This document shows, one piece after another, positions 9,073 to 16,894 of a DNA stretch of 53,960 nt; the stretch's first letter is position 1; every line of letters starts with the position of its first letter. A program made the position numbers and the translations under genes. A model generated the notes under the pieces. It was not told the origin of the DNA. It saw only the letters and a list, made by a program, of their open reading frames with translations, and did no database searches. Location: the IMG/VR virus record IMGVR_UViG_3300032214_001699, positions 1 through 53,960 of that record; one strand, written 5' to 3'. The stretch is from a virus.

Positions 9073-9561
9073 CTAGATATATTTTTTTAGTTCTGGAAAC
9101 GTGTTAGCGAGGGATTGCTTTTTTGTAACTGGCTGCTCAGAAAATATCTCTTTGACGAAATTTTCGTCAGAGCCTGCTTTATCTAAGATTGCCGACTTGA
9201 AAATAGAAATATCCTCCGTGGAGAACCCGAAGTCCTCCGAGGAGAATCTGTGTATTGGGATATTTTTATAAGCAAGGGTTACATTACAGTTGTCGTAATC
9301 TGACGCTACAACCCAATCTCCAGAAGTTTTATAGTCAAATTTTGGATCCGAGGCTCTAACTAAAAATTTCTTTCCATCGATTTCGGATAAATTCCAAAGA
9401 CCGTCGTAAGGATTGTATGGGCTGTTCGTAATCCTTACGACTCCAAAGGCAACCTTTTCAAAGCCAATATCGTCAGTTACCTCAATAATAGTTTTATCAT
9501 TAAGGTCCCTGGATTGTTTTTGTAATAAATTTACTAAAATATTGTCAAGATTGCTTGACAT
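9073..9561 (-). CDS. Hypothetical protein, first gene of a virion-block transcript
   Basis: This 162-residue protein is not recognised. Start ATG 9561 follows a clear AGGAG ribosome site. The middle (about 50-110) looks like a small beta fold (GLWNLSEIDGKKFLVRASD). The ends are helical. It opens the 162/519/134-aa run, and the 93-base leader upstream holds a long inverted repeat. Function unknown. Confidence 0.6.
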   Translation of the reverse strand: MSSNLDNILVNLLQKQSRDLNDKTIIEVTDDIGFEKVAFGVVRITNSPYNPYDGLWNLSEIDGKKFLVRASDPKFDYKTSGDWVVASDYDNCNVTLAYKNIPIHRFSSEDFGFSTEDISIFKSAILDKAGSDENFVKEIFSEQPVTKKQSLANTFPELKKYI

Positions 9562-9582
9562 AAACTTCTCCTAGGTAAACAA

Positions 9583-9634
9583 AAATCTATTTATTAATAG
9601 AACTAATATCTATTGCTTGCTTATAAATAGATTT
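9583..9634. promoter_or_regulatory. Long inverted repeat in the leader of the 162-aa gene
   Basis: A perfect 12-base inverted repeat (AAATCTATTTAT at 9583-9594, ATAAATAGATTT at 9623-9634) encloses a 28-base loop that can itself pair AATAG with CTATT. Just upstream on the minus strand, at 9652-9659, is TATAAATA, the T4 late promoter core. The element could be an operator, leader structure or terminator of the upstream gene (no long U-tract supports the last). Only the repeat is certain. Confidence 0.45.
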
Positions 9635-9654
9635 GAGAATTAATGTCATTATAT

Positions 9655-10092
9655 TTATATAGTTTTCTCTTTTATTTTATCCATTTCTTCTAGAAGAATC
9701 TGTATTTTCGGATTAGTCTTGCAAATCTTTTTTAATTTTTTAAAGATTCCACCATATCTTTTCTTATCATTCCTATAATCGAGATTTCCCCTAAGTGCTT
9801 TGTGAACTGCTGATTGCGTAATTCCTAAAGACTCTGCGATCTGATTTTGCGTCTTGCCAACAAGAACCATATAAAGAATCTTTCTCTGGTGCTCTGTTAG
9901 AAAGTCTCCATTAATTATTTCGTAAACCTGTTCCAAAAGATCAGATCTCAAATCTACCAACTCTTCCGATAACGAATTCTCGGCAAGAACTCCCGCTATT
10001 CCTTTGTCCTCAGAGAAGTTATTTAGTTTGCTCTGGTCAAAAGATATTTCAACGATTCTGTGTTGATAATTTTTGCTTCTGTTTTTCTTCAT
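9655..10092 (-). CDS. Sigma region 4-like HTH transcription factor
   Basis: The best start is ATG 10092 (145 aa), overlapping the primase stop in a TGATG junction with GGAG before it. The centre reads LTEHQRKILYMVLVGKTQNQ then IAESLGITQSAVHKALRG (about residues 70-108), the layout of sigma-70 region 4 / LuxR-like helix-turn-helix. The C-terminal 35 residues are Lys-rich. It lacks a visible region 2, so it may be a promoter-switching co-factor rather than a complete sigma. A full sigma-like gene lies at 24.6-25.4 kb. Its target promoters are unknown. Confidence 0.6.
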   Translation of the reverse strand: MKKNRSKNYQHRIVEISFDQSKLNNFSEDKGIAGVLAENSLSEELVDLRSDLLEQVYEIINGDFLTEHQRKILYMVLVGKTQNQIAESLGITQSAVHKALRGNLDYRNDKKRYGGIFKKLKKICKTNPKIQILLEEMDKIKEKTI

Positions 10093-10856
10093 CACCACTC
10101 CAATGGAAGAATTTGATTTACCTCGTTGAAAAAATCTTCTTTTGCTTTCCCTGAATTCAAAAAATACTCTCCAGCATCTTTATAGCCAGATGGCAAACCT
10201 AAAAATCTAAGCTTAGCGCCTTTACTTATGAATTTATTATAAATCTGAGAAGATGATTTTTTTCCACCATCATCCATATCTAAAAAGAATGTAATTTTGT
10301 CGGTGTATCTTGATAGTTTTATGAAGTGGTTTTTTGAAAACGCAGTTCCGCAAACAGCGACTGTATTGGTTATACCGGAATCAAACATACTCATTTGATC
10401 AAAGTAACCTTCAACAACAAAAACATTTTGATTTAGTAGAATATCCCTCCTGGCGAGGTTTAAACCAAATAAAAAATTTGTTTTTTTAAACTTGCTATTC
10501 TTATATTTGGGGATATCAAGGATTGTTCTTTCATTTTCAGAGAGCATGGTCCTACCAGCCAATCCCATTGGATTTCCATATTCATCGCGAATTGGAAAGA
10601 TTATGGAATAATAATCTGAAAAGTCGCTAGAACCATCATAATTCATCATGCCAATTTTTTTTAGAAATTCTTCAGAGACATGTTTGCATAATGTTTTTAT
10701 GTTCTTTGGAAAAAATCCAAGCTGATATGTCTTAAACATATCTGTTGAAATTTTTCTCTCGTCAAACAGATAGTCTTTACCGACCTTTGTTTTTTTTAAG
10801 TTTTGATGACAAATATCTATTAGATTGTTTAGCTCCACAATCTCATTCTGATTCAT
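10092..10856 (-). CDS. DnaG-type primase catalytic (TOPRIM) subunit, without zinc finger
   Basis: This 254-residue protein matches the RNA polymerase core of bacterial DnaG: YYSIIFPIRDEYGNPMGLAG (DnaG FPI-D-G-GF-GR), PKYKNS, FLFGL, then the TOPRIM Glu in VFVVEGYFDQMSM and the Asp pair in FFLDMDDGG. By family knowledge it makes RNA primers. The usual N-terminal CHC2 zinc finger is missing; a matching stand-alone zinc finger is encoded at 30321-30854. The C-terminal helicase-interaction domain is also absent. The ORF overlaps the upstream zinc-ribbon gene by 14 bases. Confidence 0.85.
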   Translation of the reverse strand: MNQNEIVELNNLIDICHQNLKKTKVGKDYLFDERKISTDMFKTYQLGFFPKNIKTLCKHVSEEFLKKIGMMNYDGSSDFSDYYSIIFPIRDEYGNPMGLAGRTMLSENERTILDIPKYKNSKFKKTNFLFGLNLARRDILLNQNVFVVEGYFDQMSMFDSGITNTVAVCGTAFSKNHFIKLSRYTDKITFFLDMDDGGKKSSSQIYNKFISKGAKLRFLGLPSGYKDAGEYFLNSGKAKEDFFNEVNQILPLEW

Positions 10857-11208
10857 CTTCTTTCTCTGCGGTCACGGCATTTGGCTTCAGTTTTTCCATT
10901 GCATGGACCATCATCTGGCTAATTTGGATTGTGCAATTCTTAGTTTGACAGTCTATACCGTATGGAACGCCATTAATAACTGTTGTCTCAACCTTTTTAT
11001 TGCAATTAGAACAATTGAAGGTAAATGCTTTGTTTTTTGTCTTCATAAATATATCTTTGTTTCTTCGCATTGAAGATTTTGTATATTCAGAAACGTTAAC
11101 TATTTCCTCATCGCATTTTCTGCATATAACTTGATTTGTATCAAGGTCCAAAGATCCTTCTGTCATACCATCTGATTTCTTACATTTATTATTGCAGTTA
11201 AGAAGCAT
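10843..11208 (-). CDS. Zinc-ribbon protein of unknown function
   Basis: This 121-residue protein has several Cys pairs: CNNKC near the start, CRKC (about 34-37), CSNC (about 66-69) and CQTKNC (about 87-92). These could form two zinc ribbons. The last 25 residues are acidic. ATG 11208 has a GGAG ribosome site. It lies between the recA C-terminal half and the primase core, so a role in replication or transcription is likely by context, but no family was recognised. Confidence 0.6.
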   Translation of the reverse strand: MLLNCNNKCKKSDGMTEGSLDLDTNQVICRKCDEEIVNVSEYTKSSMRRNKDIFMKTKNKAFTFNCSNCNKKVETTVINGVPYGIDCQTKNCTIQISQMMVHAMEKLKPNAVTAEKEDESE

Positions 11209-11211
11209 TGC

Positions 11212-12048
11212 TCACTCCAGATCGTCAAAAGGTGTTTCTTCAGAATCCAAGCCTTCGTGACTACTTGACATGGATGATACTGGACCATCTCCAGACAGAT
11301 ATCTCTCTCTGCAAGCCTCTTCAAGCAGTTCCATTTTAACTGGATCTTGCAAATAATCTAGTATGGCTTGCTTGCCGTTAAACTTTTCATTTCCATAGGC
11401 ATAGGTTTTGTTATTAGGTCTATCAACCAGTCCCATTAGGATGGCGAGGTTTAGGACTTCTTCATTCTTATTAATTATGCCCTTTGTGTATTTAACGGTG
11501 TAGATCGCTTCTCGGTAGGGCGCTCCGACTTTATTTTTCTGAATTTTTGCCTTAACCTTGTGTCCGACGATTTCTTCATTTTCATCTTCGACGCGATTGT
11601 CGGCGCCATTCATTGGTGCCATATTGATCATCACGCTACAAGCGTGCTTTAGAGCTTTTCCACCTGGCGAAGTATTGTGATTCAGGAATCCGTTTGCATA
11701 ATAATTGTGAGTCTTGTCTATAGTGAAATCAACAACAAACATCTTTTCATCAAGTCTCTTTGCTTCAGGATGCTCATCCGCTCTAATAAACTTAGAGGCT
11801 TCATCACTATACACTAGGTGTCCCGCTGTTGCCTTTAGGCTTCCGATCTGATAATAAAAATAAACTGGCTCTTTTACGATTAAGTTTTGTATCAACGAGT
11901 ATACTTTTTCTCCGGTTTCAAAATCGAAGCTTTCAATCTCTATGCCGCTGGATGAGACATCGAATATTCCCGGTTTTGAAAAATCAAAGTTACCTGCAAT
12001 TCTATCAAAGAGCTCATTTACGCTAACTTCCTGTTCAACAAAATTCAT
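11212..12048 (-). CDS. C-terminal half of split RecA/UvsX recombinase, fused behind the intein C-part
   Basis: This 278-residue ORF starts at ATG 12048 with a strong AGGAG site. Residues 1-125 are the C-terminal intein part and 126-278 are the RecA C-terminal half. The latter begins TSPGGKALKHACSVMINM, matching the RecA core after GNPE (RecA family: GNPETTPGGRALK). The end is acidic (ESEETPFDDLE-like), as in RecA C-tails. With the N-terminal half at 13155-13895 the spliced protein would be about 384 residues. The start overlaps the stop of the homing endonuclease gene. Trans-splicing is inferred, not shown. Confidence 0.85.
   Translation of the reverse strand: MNFVEQEVSVNELFDRIAGNFDFSKPGIFDVSSSGIEIESFDFETGEKVYSLIQNLIVKEPVYFYYQIGSLKATAGHLVYSDEASKFIRADEHPEAKRLDEKMFVVDFTIDKTHNYYANGFLNHNTSPGGKALKHACSVMINMAPMNGADNRVEDENEEIVGHKVKAKIQKNKVGAPYREAIYTVKYTKGIINKNEEVLNLAILMGLVDRPNNKTYAYGNEKFNGKQAILDYLQDPVKMELLEEACRERYLSGDGPVSSMSSSHEGLDSEETPFDDLE
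11674..12048 (-). other. Split-intein C-terminal part (IntC, 125 aa) of the fractured recA
   Basis: The segment carries intein blocks B (GSLKATAGHLVYS, with TxxH), F (FVVDFTIDKTHNYYANG) and G (GFLNHN, then extein Thr). It ends in the catalytic His-Asn pair. Block A is absent here and lies in the 15-residue part after GNPE in the other half. So the split lies very near the N-terminus, an atypical, short-IntN arrangement. No endonuclease is inside it. Confidence 0.85.
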
Positions 12049-13099
12049 TTTGCGCTCCTATTGCTTTTTTAATTATACTGCGAAGCTCATCTCTGCTTTG
12101 ATGAATATCTTGTTCCCAAATTACAATAATATTATATCCGAGTGACTTTAGATTATTGATTCTTTTTTGGTCCTTTTCCCAGATATCTTTTGCTAAAACA
12201 TTTGACATTACAACGTGGTCAGGTGAAAATAATCTGGGGTCTGCGTGCCAAAATGTACCATAGCACTCTATTATTATTTTTTTTAACTCTATTTTAAAAT
12301 CAGGATAATAAGCATTATAATCAAATCTTGTTTCGTGCTCATAGACCCAATCCTCAGATAGCTCCGTTAGAATGCTTCCGACTATAAACTCATTTAAATT
12401 CATTTTGTAGCCGTTTAGACTAAATTTCTTTTTGTATCTCAGGCTTTTAATTCTACTCTCTCTTTCCTCTGGAGGTAGGTTTCTCCATCTCTCTTTTGAC
12501 TTTAAGGAGATTTTCATCAACCTCGCTGGATTATTTACCGCCGCTATGAAATTATCCTTCACTTCTTTTTTATTCATTGTCTCTAGAAAAGACTTAATCC
12601 TCTTTTCTTTTGACTCATTGGAATGCAAAACTGACACGACTTTTTCTTTGTATTCCGCATTCTCAAATCTTTTTTTTGCAGCAGCTTTAATTTTTTCAGT
12701 CGCACCAGCCCTTGATCTGGCTAAATTTTGTTTATATGATTCTTTTTCTACAGCTAAGTTATAATTTTCTCTTTCTTTTTGCTTTATCTTTTTTAAATAC
12801 TCGTTACAAAAATCAAGATCTTCTTTTTTTGGGTTACAATTTCCCACCCAAAAAGAAACGCAATATTCTATATTGAAATATTTTTTTCTAAAACTATAAA
12901 GTTTTTTTGCAATCTCTTCATCTTTAAAATAATAATGAAAATATTTTTCAGATGAAGATGATATTGGAATTCTCTTTCCATTTTCAGATATAAAGAATGG
13001 TTTCTCTTTTTTTAAGAATTCTTTTTTTAAACTTATTTTAAAACAAGGTTTATCTTTTAATATTGAAAATGAAAAATCAAAGTACTCAGATTCTAACAT
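12035..13099 (-). CDS. Free-standing Vsr-like homing endonuclease between recA halves
   Basis: This 354-residue protein ends with a Vsr/PD-(D/E)XK-like fold: YYPDFKIE, then IIIECYGTFWHADP (with the active-site-like Asp, Glu, His), then KDQKRINNLKSLGYNIIVIW (about 265-345). The preceding region is Lys/Arg-rich with several repeats of the form ENAEYKEKVVSV / NPARLMKISLKSKERW, resembling modular DNA-binding repeats of homing endonucleases. By family knowledge, Vsr-like endonucleases were described as free-standing genes between split-intein halves (fractured genes). Its SD-like GGGGGG lies in the arm of a hairpin. It probably spreads the split-intein cassette. Confidence 0.8.
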   Translation of the reverse strand: MLESEYFDFSFSILKDKPCFKISLKKEFLKKEKPFFISENGKRIPISSSSEKYFHYYFKDEEIAKKLYSFRKKYFNIEYCVSFWVGNCNPKKEDLDFCNEYLKKIKQKERENYNLAVEKESYKQNLARSRAGATEKIKAAAKKRFENAEYKEKVVSVLHSNESKEKRIKSFLETMNKKEVKDNFIAAVNNPARLMKISLKSKERWRNLPPEERESRIKSLRYKKKFSLNGYKMNLNEFIVGSILTELSEDWVYEHETRFDYNAYYPDFKIELKKIIIECYGTFWHADPRLFSPDHVVMSNVLAKDIWEKDQKRINNLKSLGYNIIVIWEQDIHQSRDELRSIIKKAIGAQNEFC

Positions 13100-13104
13100 C
13101 TCGA

Positions 13105-13148
13105 CCCCCCATACTCTACGTTTTTATTAGCACATAGAGTATGGGAGG
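13105..13148 (-). promoter_or_regulatory. Hairpin between IntN stop and homing endonuclease ATG, covering the ribosome site
   Basis: An 11-bp perfect core (CCCATACTCTA 13108-13118 with TAGAGTATGGG 13135-13145) extended by G-C pairs on both sides. In the minus-strand RNA the 3' arm ends in GGGGGG five bases before the endonuclease ATG, so the fold would hide the ribosome site. It could also act as a terminator-like block after the N-half of recA, although the U-tract is lacking. A 9-base motif of the arm (CCCATACTC) recurs in the IntN codons. Confidence 0.6.
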
Positions 13149-13154
13149 GGGAAA

Positions 13155-13895
13155 TTAAACCGCGTATCTAATCTTCACTCTTGTTGAGTATGGGTCTACG
13201 CACTCCGGATTCCCATAAAGAACGCCGGGATCCACCCTCAACTGGTTGATAAAAATAAGCGCAACGTTGGCTTCCGCCACAGCAGGCGTAAGCTTTTTTA
13301 GCTCTGTAGATAAAAACCGTGGCATTGGCGCCATATTTTGCTTTCCAACGGATGCATCTGCTTCCATTGGCGTATTCATTGCGGCAACAGAATCAACAAC
13401 TATAACTCCAAGATTTTTGAATCTTGGATCCTCACCCTCTTTAACTAGATCCAAAACGCCTTTAACACTTTTGGTTGTTTTTCCAGTAGCCTTATTTGTA
13501 GTTGTTTTTCCAATCAGTCCTTCGAATATTTTCTTTGCATCATTTGTTTTTGCAACGATTATTCTTGATGTATCTAGACCAAGAGATTTTGCCCAAGAAG
13601 CATCATATGTAAATTCCGCATCAATAAACATGGCCGTATTTGATGGATGCTCATCAAGCCAACTCTTCATACATAGGAGAGACAAGAGCGTTTTTCCGGA
13701 GGATTCCTTTCCTGCCAGTTGGATAATTCTACCTCTCGGCATTCCGCCAACGCCCAATGCATAATCAAGTGATGCACTACCGCTGCGAATTACATCATAA
13801 GTTCCGACGGTATCAATGTCGCCATCCAGATAAAGACAGTCATCACCAAATAGGGATAGAAGTTCCTTTTCCCCTTCAGAAGCTTTTTTACTCAT
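13155..13895 (-). CDS. N-terminal half of split RecA/UvsX recombinase with short intein N-part
   Basis: Residues 1-231 are RecA-like: Walker A GKESSGKT (62-69), AMFIDAEFTYD, Walker B VIVVDSVAAM, and the L2-like FINQLRVDPGVLYGNPE. The frame then reads CVDPYSTRVKIRYAV and stops: a 15-residue IntN. ATG 13895 has a GGAG site. The RecA chain breaks exactly at GNPE, a conserved site, and continues with TSPGGKALK in the other gene, so this is a split-intein gene, not a frameshift. By family knowledge RecA/UvsX pairs homologous DNA strands. It lies next to GroEL no. 1 and near SSB and RuvC. Confidence 0.85.
   Translation of the reverse strand: MSKKASEGEKELLSLFGDDCLYLDGDIDTVGTYDVIRSGSASLDYALGVGGMPRGRIIQLAGKESSGKTLLSLLCMKSWLDEHPSNTAMFIDAEFTYDASWAKSLGLDTSRIIVAKTNDAKKIFEGLIGKTTTNKATGKTTKSVKGVLDLVKEGEDPRFKNLGVIVVDSVAAMNTPMEADASVGKQNMAPMPRFLSTELKKLTPAVAEANVALIFINQLRVDPGVLYGNPECVDPYSTRVKIRYAV
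13158..13202 (-). other. Split-intein N-terminal part (IntN, about 15 aa)
   Basis: Cys-initiated peptide CVDPYSTRVKIRYAV directly after GNPE, ending at the TAA at 13155. Only block A is present. With the 125-residue IntC it totals about 140 residues, a mini-intein length. Its shortness makes it comparable to atypically split inteins with short N-parts known from environmental phage genes. Confidence 0.75.
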
Positions 13896-13912
13896 GTTAT
13901 CTCCAATTTTTT

Positions 13913-15556
13913 TCAGTAGTTATGATTTAGATTTGATGTTGAAGGTGGACGCCATCCAGCCGGAGGTTGCCACCCAGAAGGGTTTGCCAAATCTTCGGAT
14001 AGTACAGCCTCTGTATTTAGAAGAAGTAATGTTATACTTACCGCATTTTGAATGGCGGTTTTAGTAACCTTCTTTGGATCTAAAACGCCCATTTCAAGCA
14101 TATCGCCGTACATTCTCCCATGTAGATTATACCCATACCAATAATTATTTTCAGACAAAATTCTGGATTCGACCTCACTAGGATCTTGGTAGCCGTTCTC
14201 AATTATCTGATAAAATGGACGCTTGCACGCACGCACGAGCACGTCTGCAGCCGCTCGATACTCTTGTGGCACCTGCTCCATCCGTATTGAAGCTGCGGCC
14301 CTTAGAAGGGCAATTCCGCCCCCAGGAAGTATACCGGATTCTATTGCGGCCTTTGTTGCACAAACGGCATCTTCTACTCGATCTCCCTTCTCTCGTAACT
14401 CTGCTTCGGTTGAATACGCAACACCTATAACAGCTGCTTTGTTATTTAGAAACGCAAGTCTCTCTCTGATGTCTTTTCGATCCATATCTCCAATTACATT
14501 TTCGAGAGCTTCTCGATAAAGCTTGCTCTTCTCTCTTATCGAAGACTCATTTTTTCTACCACCAATAATTGTTGTGAAGTATCTTGAGACGGTTATTTTT
14601 TCTGCAAATCCTAAATCATGAACGACCGCACTCGAAAGAGGTAAGCCATGGTCTTCCCCATAAACCTTTGTCCCGCACAGAATTGCCAGATCGGATAACC
14701 ATTCGGAGTTATTCTTTCCCATCACCGGGTACTCTACCGTTACTGCATTAAGCCTTCCCTGCTTTCGGTTTAGAGCAATCATATCGATTGCCTCTTGCCT
14801 AATCGTCTTTGCAATGATAAGGATTGGTCGATTCTCCTTGTGAAGCTGCTCTAGAACTTGAACGAAATCTTGAACGTGAGTGATATCGCGCTCACAGATA
14901 AGCACATAAGCATTCTCTAGCGTGATTGGATCCTCGTCTTTCTTTAAGATTGCGGAGGTGGAATATCCAGCCTTTAGCTCTACGCCATCTGTATATTTCA
15001 CTCGGTTTTCTGTTCCAGCATAAGCTTCTGCGGTAACCAAACCATTTCTGCCAACCTTCTCAAAAGCTTCTGCAATCACAGAGCCAAGTCCGTTATCATT
15101 ATTCGCAGAAATTGAAGCAATATGTCTTATTTCATCAAATGACTCTATATCTCTAGAGTTCTGATCCAAATGTTTCAGTATGAGTGAGGTCGTGTAATTT
15201 AGACCGTCGCGAAAAAAGATTGGATTAATTCCAGAGGAAATTGTCTGCATACCCTCAGATAGAATTGCTTCTGCGAGAACTGTTGCTGTGGTTGTTCCAT
15301 CTCCAGCAACGTCCGCTGTTCGCCCAGCAACCTCTTTTATCAGCCTGCATCCAAGCTCTTCAACAGGATCTTCTAGTACAACCTCTCGTGCAACGGAAAC
15401 TCCATCTTTTGTGATTGTTGGTGCACCAACAAATTTGCCAAGGATGACATTCCTTCCATGTGGACCCATAGTCACTGAGACTGTTTTTGCCAGCTTCTTT
15501 GCACCAACAACAATCTTCTCTCTAGCTTCATTACCATAAACGATTATCTTTGACAT
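13913..15556 (-). CDS. groEL: Chaperonin GroEL/Hsp60 homologue no. 1
   Basis: I place the start at ATG 15556 (MSKIIVYGNEAREK, 547 aa) after AAGAGGT; a longer frame to 15601 overlaps ruvC and adds non-GroEL residues. The family signature is clear: VTMGPHGRNVI, KDGVSVAREV, AGDGTTTATVLAE (ATP-binding Asp), RVEDAVCATKAA and GILPGGGIALLR. By family knowledge GroEL folds proteins in an ATP-driven barrel. The C-terminus is Trp/Pro-rich (GWQPPAGWRPPS), not the GGM repeats of bacterial GroEL. The gene differs widely from the second GroEL at 51920. No GroES gene is visible in the window. Confidence 0.95.
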   Translation of the reverse strand: MSKIIVYGNEAREKIVVGAKKLAKTVSVTMGPHGRNVILGKFVGAPTITKDGVSVAREVVLEDPVEELGCRLIKEVAGRTADVAGDGTTTATVLAEAILSEGMQTISSGINPIFFRDGLNYTTSLILKHLDQNSRDIESFDEIRHIASISANNDNGLGSVIAEAFEKVGRNGLVTAEAYAGTENRVKYTDGVELKAGYSTSAILKKDEDPITLENAYVLICERDITHVQDFVQVLEQLHKENRPILIIAKTIRQEAIDMIALNRKQGRLNAVTVEYPVMGKNNSEWLSDLAILCGTKVYGEDHGLPLSSAVVHDLGFAEKITVSRYFTTIIGGRKNESSIREKSKLYREALENVIGDMDRKDIRERLAFLNNKAAVIGVAYSTEAELREKGDRVEDAVCATKAAIESGILPGGGIALLRAAASIRMEQVPQEYRAAADVLVRACKRPFYQIIENGYQDPSEVESRILSENNYWYGYNLHGRMYGDMLEMGVLDPKKVTKTAIQNAVSITLLLLNTEAVLSEDLANPSGWQPPAGWRPPSTSNLNHNY

Positions 15557-15564
15557 AAGACCTC

Positions 15565-16128
15565 TTACTTTGTCTTTTTTTGGTTTTTTATAGCGTGACA
15601 ATAAGCAACGGCAATTGCATCAGCTTGATCGAAATATTCCTTAGATATATTTCCAACCTTATTCAGGCCAACCTTAAAAGTTGGAAAGGTCGTCTTCATT
15701 AAGTTGAATATATCATCCTTTGATACGCTCTTGATATTTAAGCACTTTGATATTGTTGAGCGTATACTTGTTACCGGATATTTGTCAGTTTCAAATTTTA
15801 AAGTTTGCAAACAAATTAAAGAAGTTAGCTCATTAAAAAAGGATAGGACTATAATTGTTCTTGCCGTACTTCTTCCTGCCGTAAATCTGCTTGCATATGA
15901 TTCTACTGCAACATGATCTGGATTTTCTTTCTCAAGAAGTTCTTTTATTTTTTCAGACGCTTTCATGGCCCGAAATGTCAAACTTCCCTTTGATGATGGC
16001 GGCGGCTTGATATGACCCGTCTTTATCAGGCTCATGCTGTTATCATCGTATTCTATTATTGCGTACCCAATTGTGCTTGAAGATATATCTAAACCTAAAA
16101 CTTTTGGCATAGATATAGTATACTGCAT
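15565..16128 (-). CDS. ruvC: RuvC-like Holliday junction resolvase
   Basis: The protein reads MPKVLGLDISSSTIGYAI from ATG 16110 (181 aa); an in-frame ATG at 16128 directly abuts the terminator U-tract and would add six residues. RuvC signatures are the first acidic strand (GLDISSST, Asp8), the HVAVES strand (Glu70, near GYASRF-like ESYASRF) and the C-terminal DQADAIAVAYCHA acidic pair. By family knowledge it cuts Holliday junctions. The stop lies 8 bases upstream of groEL. No Shine-Dalgarno motif is visible before either ATG. Confidence 0.8.
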   Translation of the reverse strand: MQYTISMPKVLGLDISSSTIGYAIIEYDDNSMSLIKTGHIKPPPSSKGSLTFRAMKASEKIKELLEKENPDHVAVESYASRFTAGRSTARTIIVLSFFNELTSLICLQTLKFETDKYPVTSIRSTISKCLNIKSVSKDDIFNLMKTTFPTFKVGLNKVGNISKEYFDQADAIAVAYCHAIKNQKKTK

Positions 16129-16166
16129 AAAAAAAATGAGGCGAGTAATTTTGCATACTCGCCTCA
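16129..16166 (-). terminator. Strong intrinsic terminator after the SSB gene
   Basis: Perfect 11-bp stem (minus strand TGAGGCGAGTA / TACTCGCCTCA) with an 8-base loop, followed directly by eight T on the minus strand. The last T is immediately followed by an ATG of the ruvC frame at 16128. Confidence 0.95.
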
Positions 16167-16184
16167 AGAAAATAGAGCTAAGTC

Positions 16185-16835
16185 TTAGTCGAAATCAAAG
16201 TTGAACTTTGAGCTCTTTCCGGCAGGAGCGGTCTTCTGCTGAGCAGCTTGAGTGAATTCCTCATCTTCGTCGTCTCCAGATGACCATCCGAGGAGCTTGC
16301 AAATCTCTTCATCTGGCATTGGGCTTGTAATCTTATCAAGATTGATGCGATCGTTAAAATCGACAAACTTCTGCTTTAGGCTTGACTCCAAAGCTTCCTT
16401 TGGATTCGGAGTAACAGTATATAGCGGCTGAGTTCCCTTTGGACCCTTGTTGATGCTGATATCGTATGCAGTAGCCTTTCCCCATTTTGGATTATTGATT
16501 AGGGTCTGAATTCCCTTGAAGATCTGGCTTCCAACCTCAAGTACTCGAAATTCATTGTCAGAACGATCCAAGACCTTGATTAGGTAGCTAGGCTGAATTC
16601 GAAAGCCAGCCTCTTCAAGGCGTTTGACAAGCGGCTGATTTCCCGTTGGACTCAAAATCTTCTTGCTTGAGCCGTCCTGAGTTGTAATCCAGTGAACATA
16701 AGTTCGGATGGGGTTACTCATAACTCGAACGACATTCTCGCCCTCTTTTAGTCGCATGAAATCTGATGGACGCTTCTCTTTTGTGGCGCTAACATCATTC
16801 CAATCAATTTCGCCTGAAGTGAGTTCTCGTGACAT
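16185..16835 (-). CDS. Single-stranded DNA-binding protein (gp32-like)
   Basis: This 216-residue protein has a conserved N-terminal frame (FMRLKEGENVVRVMSNPIRT, YVHWITT) as in phage gp32-like SSBs, and a very acidic C-terminal tail (about 186-216: SGDDEDEEF... ending FNFDFD), the standard tail through which SSBs contact partner proteins. It lies beside the recombination genes and directly before a strong terminator, consistent with an abundant product. ATG 16835 has AAAGGAG. The family call is by architecture, so gp32 versus another OB-fold SSB is open. Confidence 0.7.
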   Translation of the reverse strand: MSRELTSGEIDWNDVSATKEKRPSDFMRLKEGENVVRVMSNPIRTYVHWITTQDGSSKKILSPTGNQPLVKRLEEAGFRIQPSYLIKVLDRSDNEFRVLEVGSQIFKGIQTLINNPKWGKATAYDISINKGPKGTQPLYTVTPNPKEALESSLKQKFVDFNDRINLDKITSPMPDEEICKLLGWSSGDDEDEEFTQAAQQKTAPAGKSSKFNFDFD

Positions 16836-16894
16836 ATATTCTCCTTTTTTGTTTTTGTTGAACTAAGAATCAATTATCTTTTTACTGAATCAGT

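Noticed and set aside
9655-9659. T4-type late promoters genome-wide
   Set aside because: TATAAATA on the coding strand was not found regularly in front of virion genes, so a T4-like scheme is not supported.
13155-13202. Frameshift or sequencing error in recA
   Set aside because: The break is exactly at the conserved GNPE site, a Cys-led peptide follows, and the second half begins with a full IntC ending HN. This is a split-intein design.
13913-15601. Longer GroEL no. 1 from 15601
   Set aside because: The extra 15 residues overlap ruvC and do not resemble GroEL; ATG 15556 has a ribosome site.
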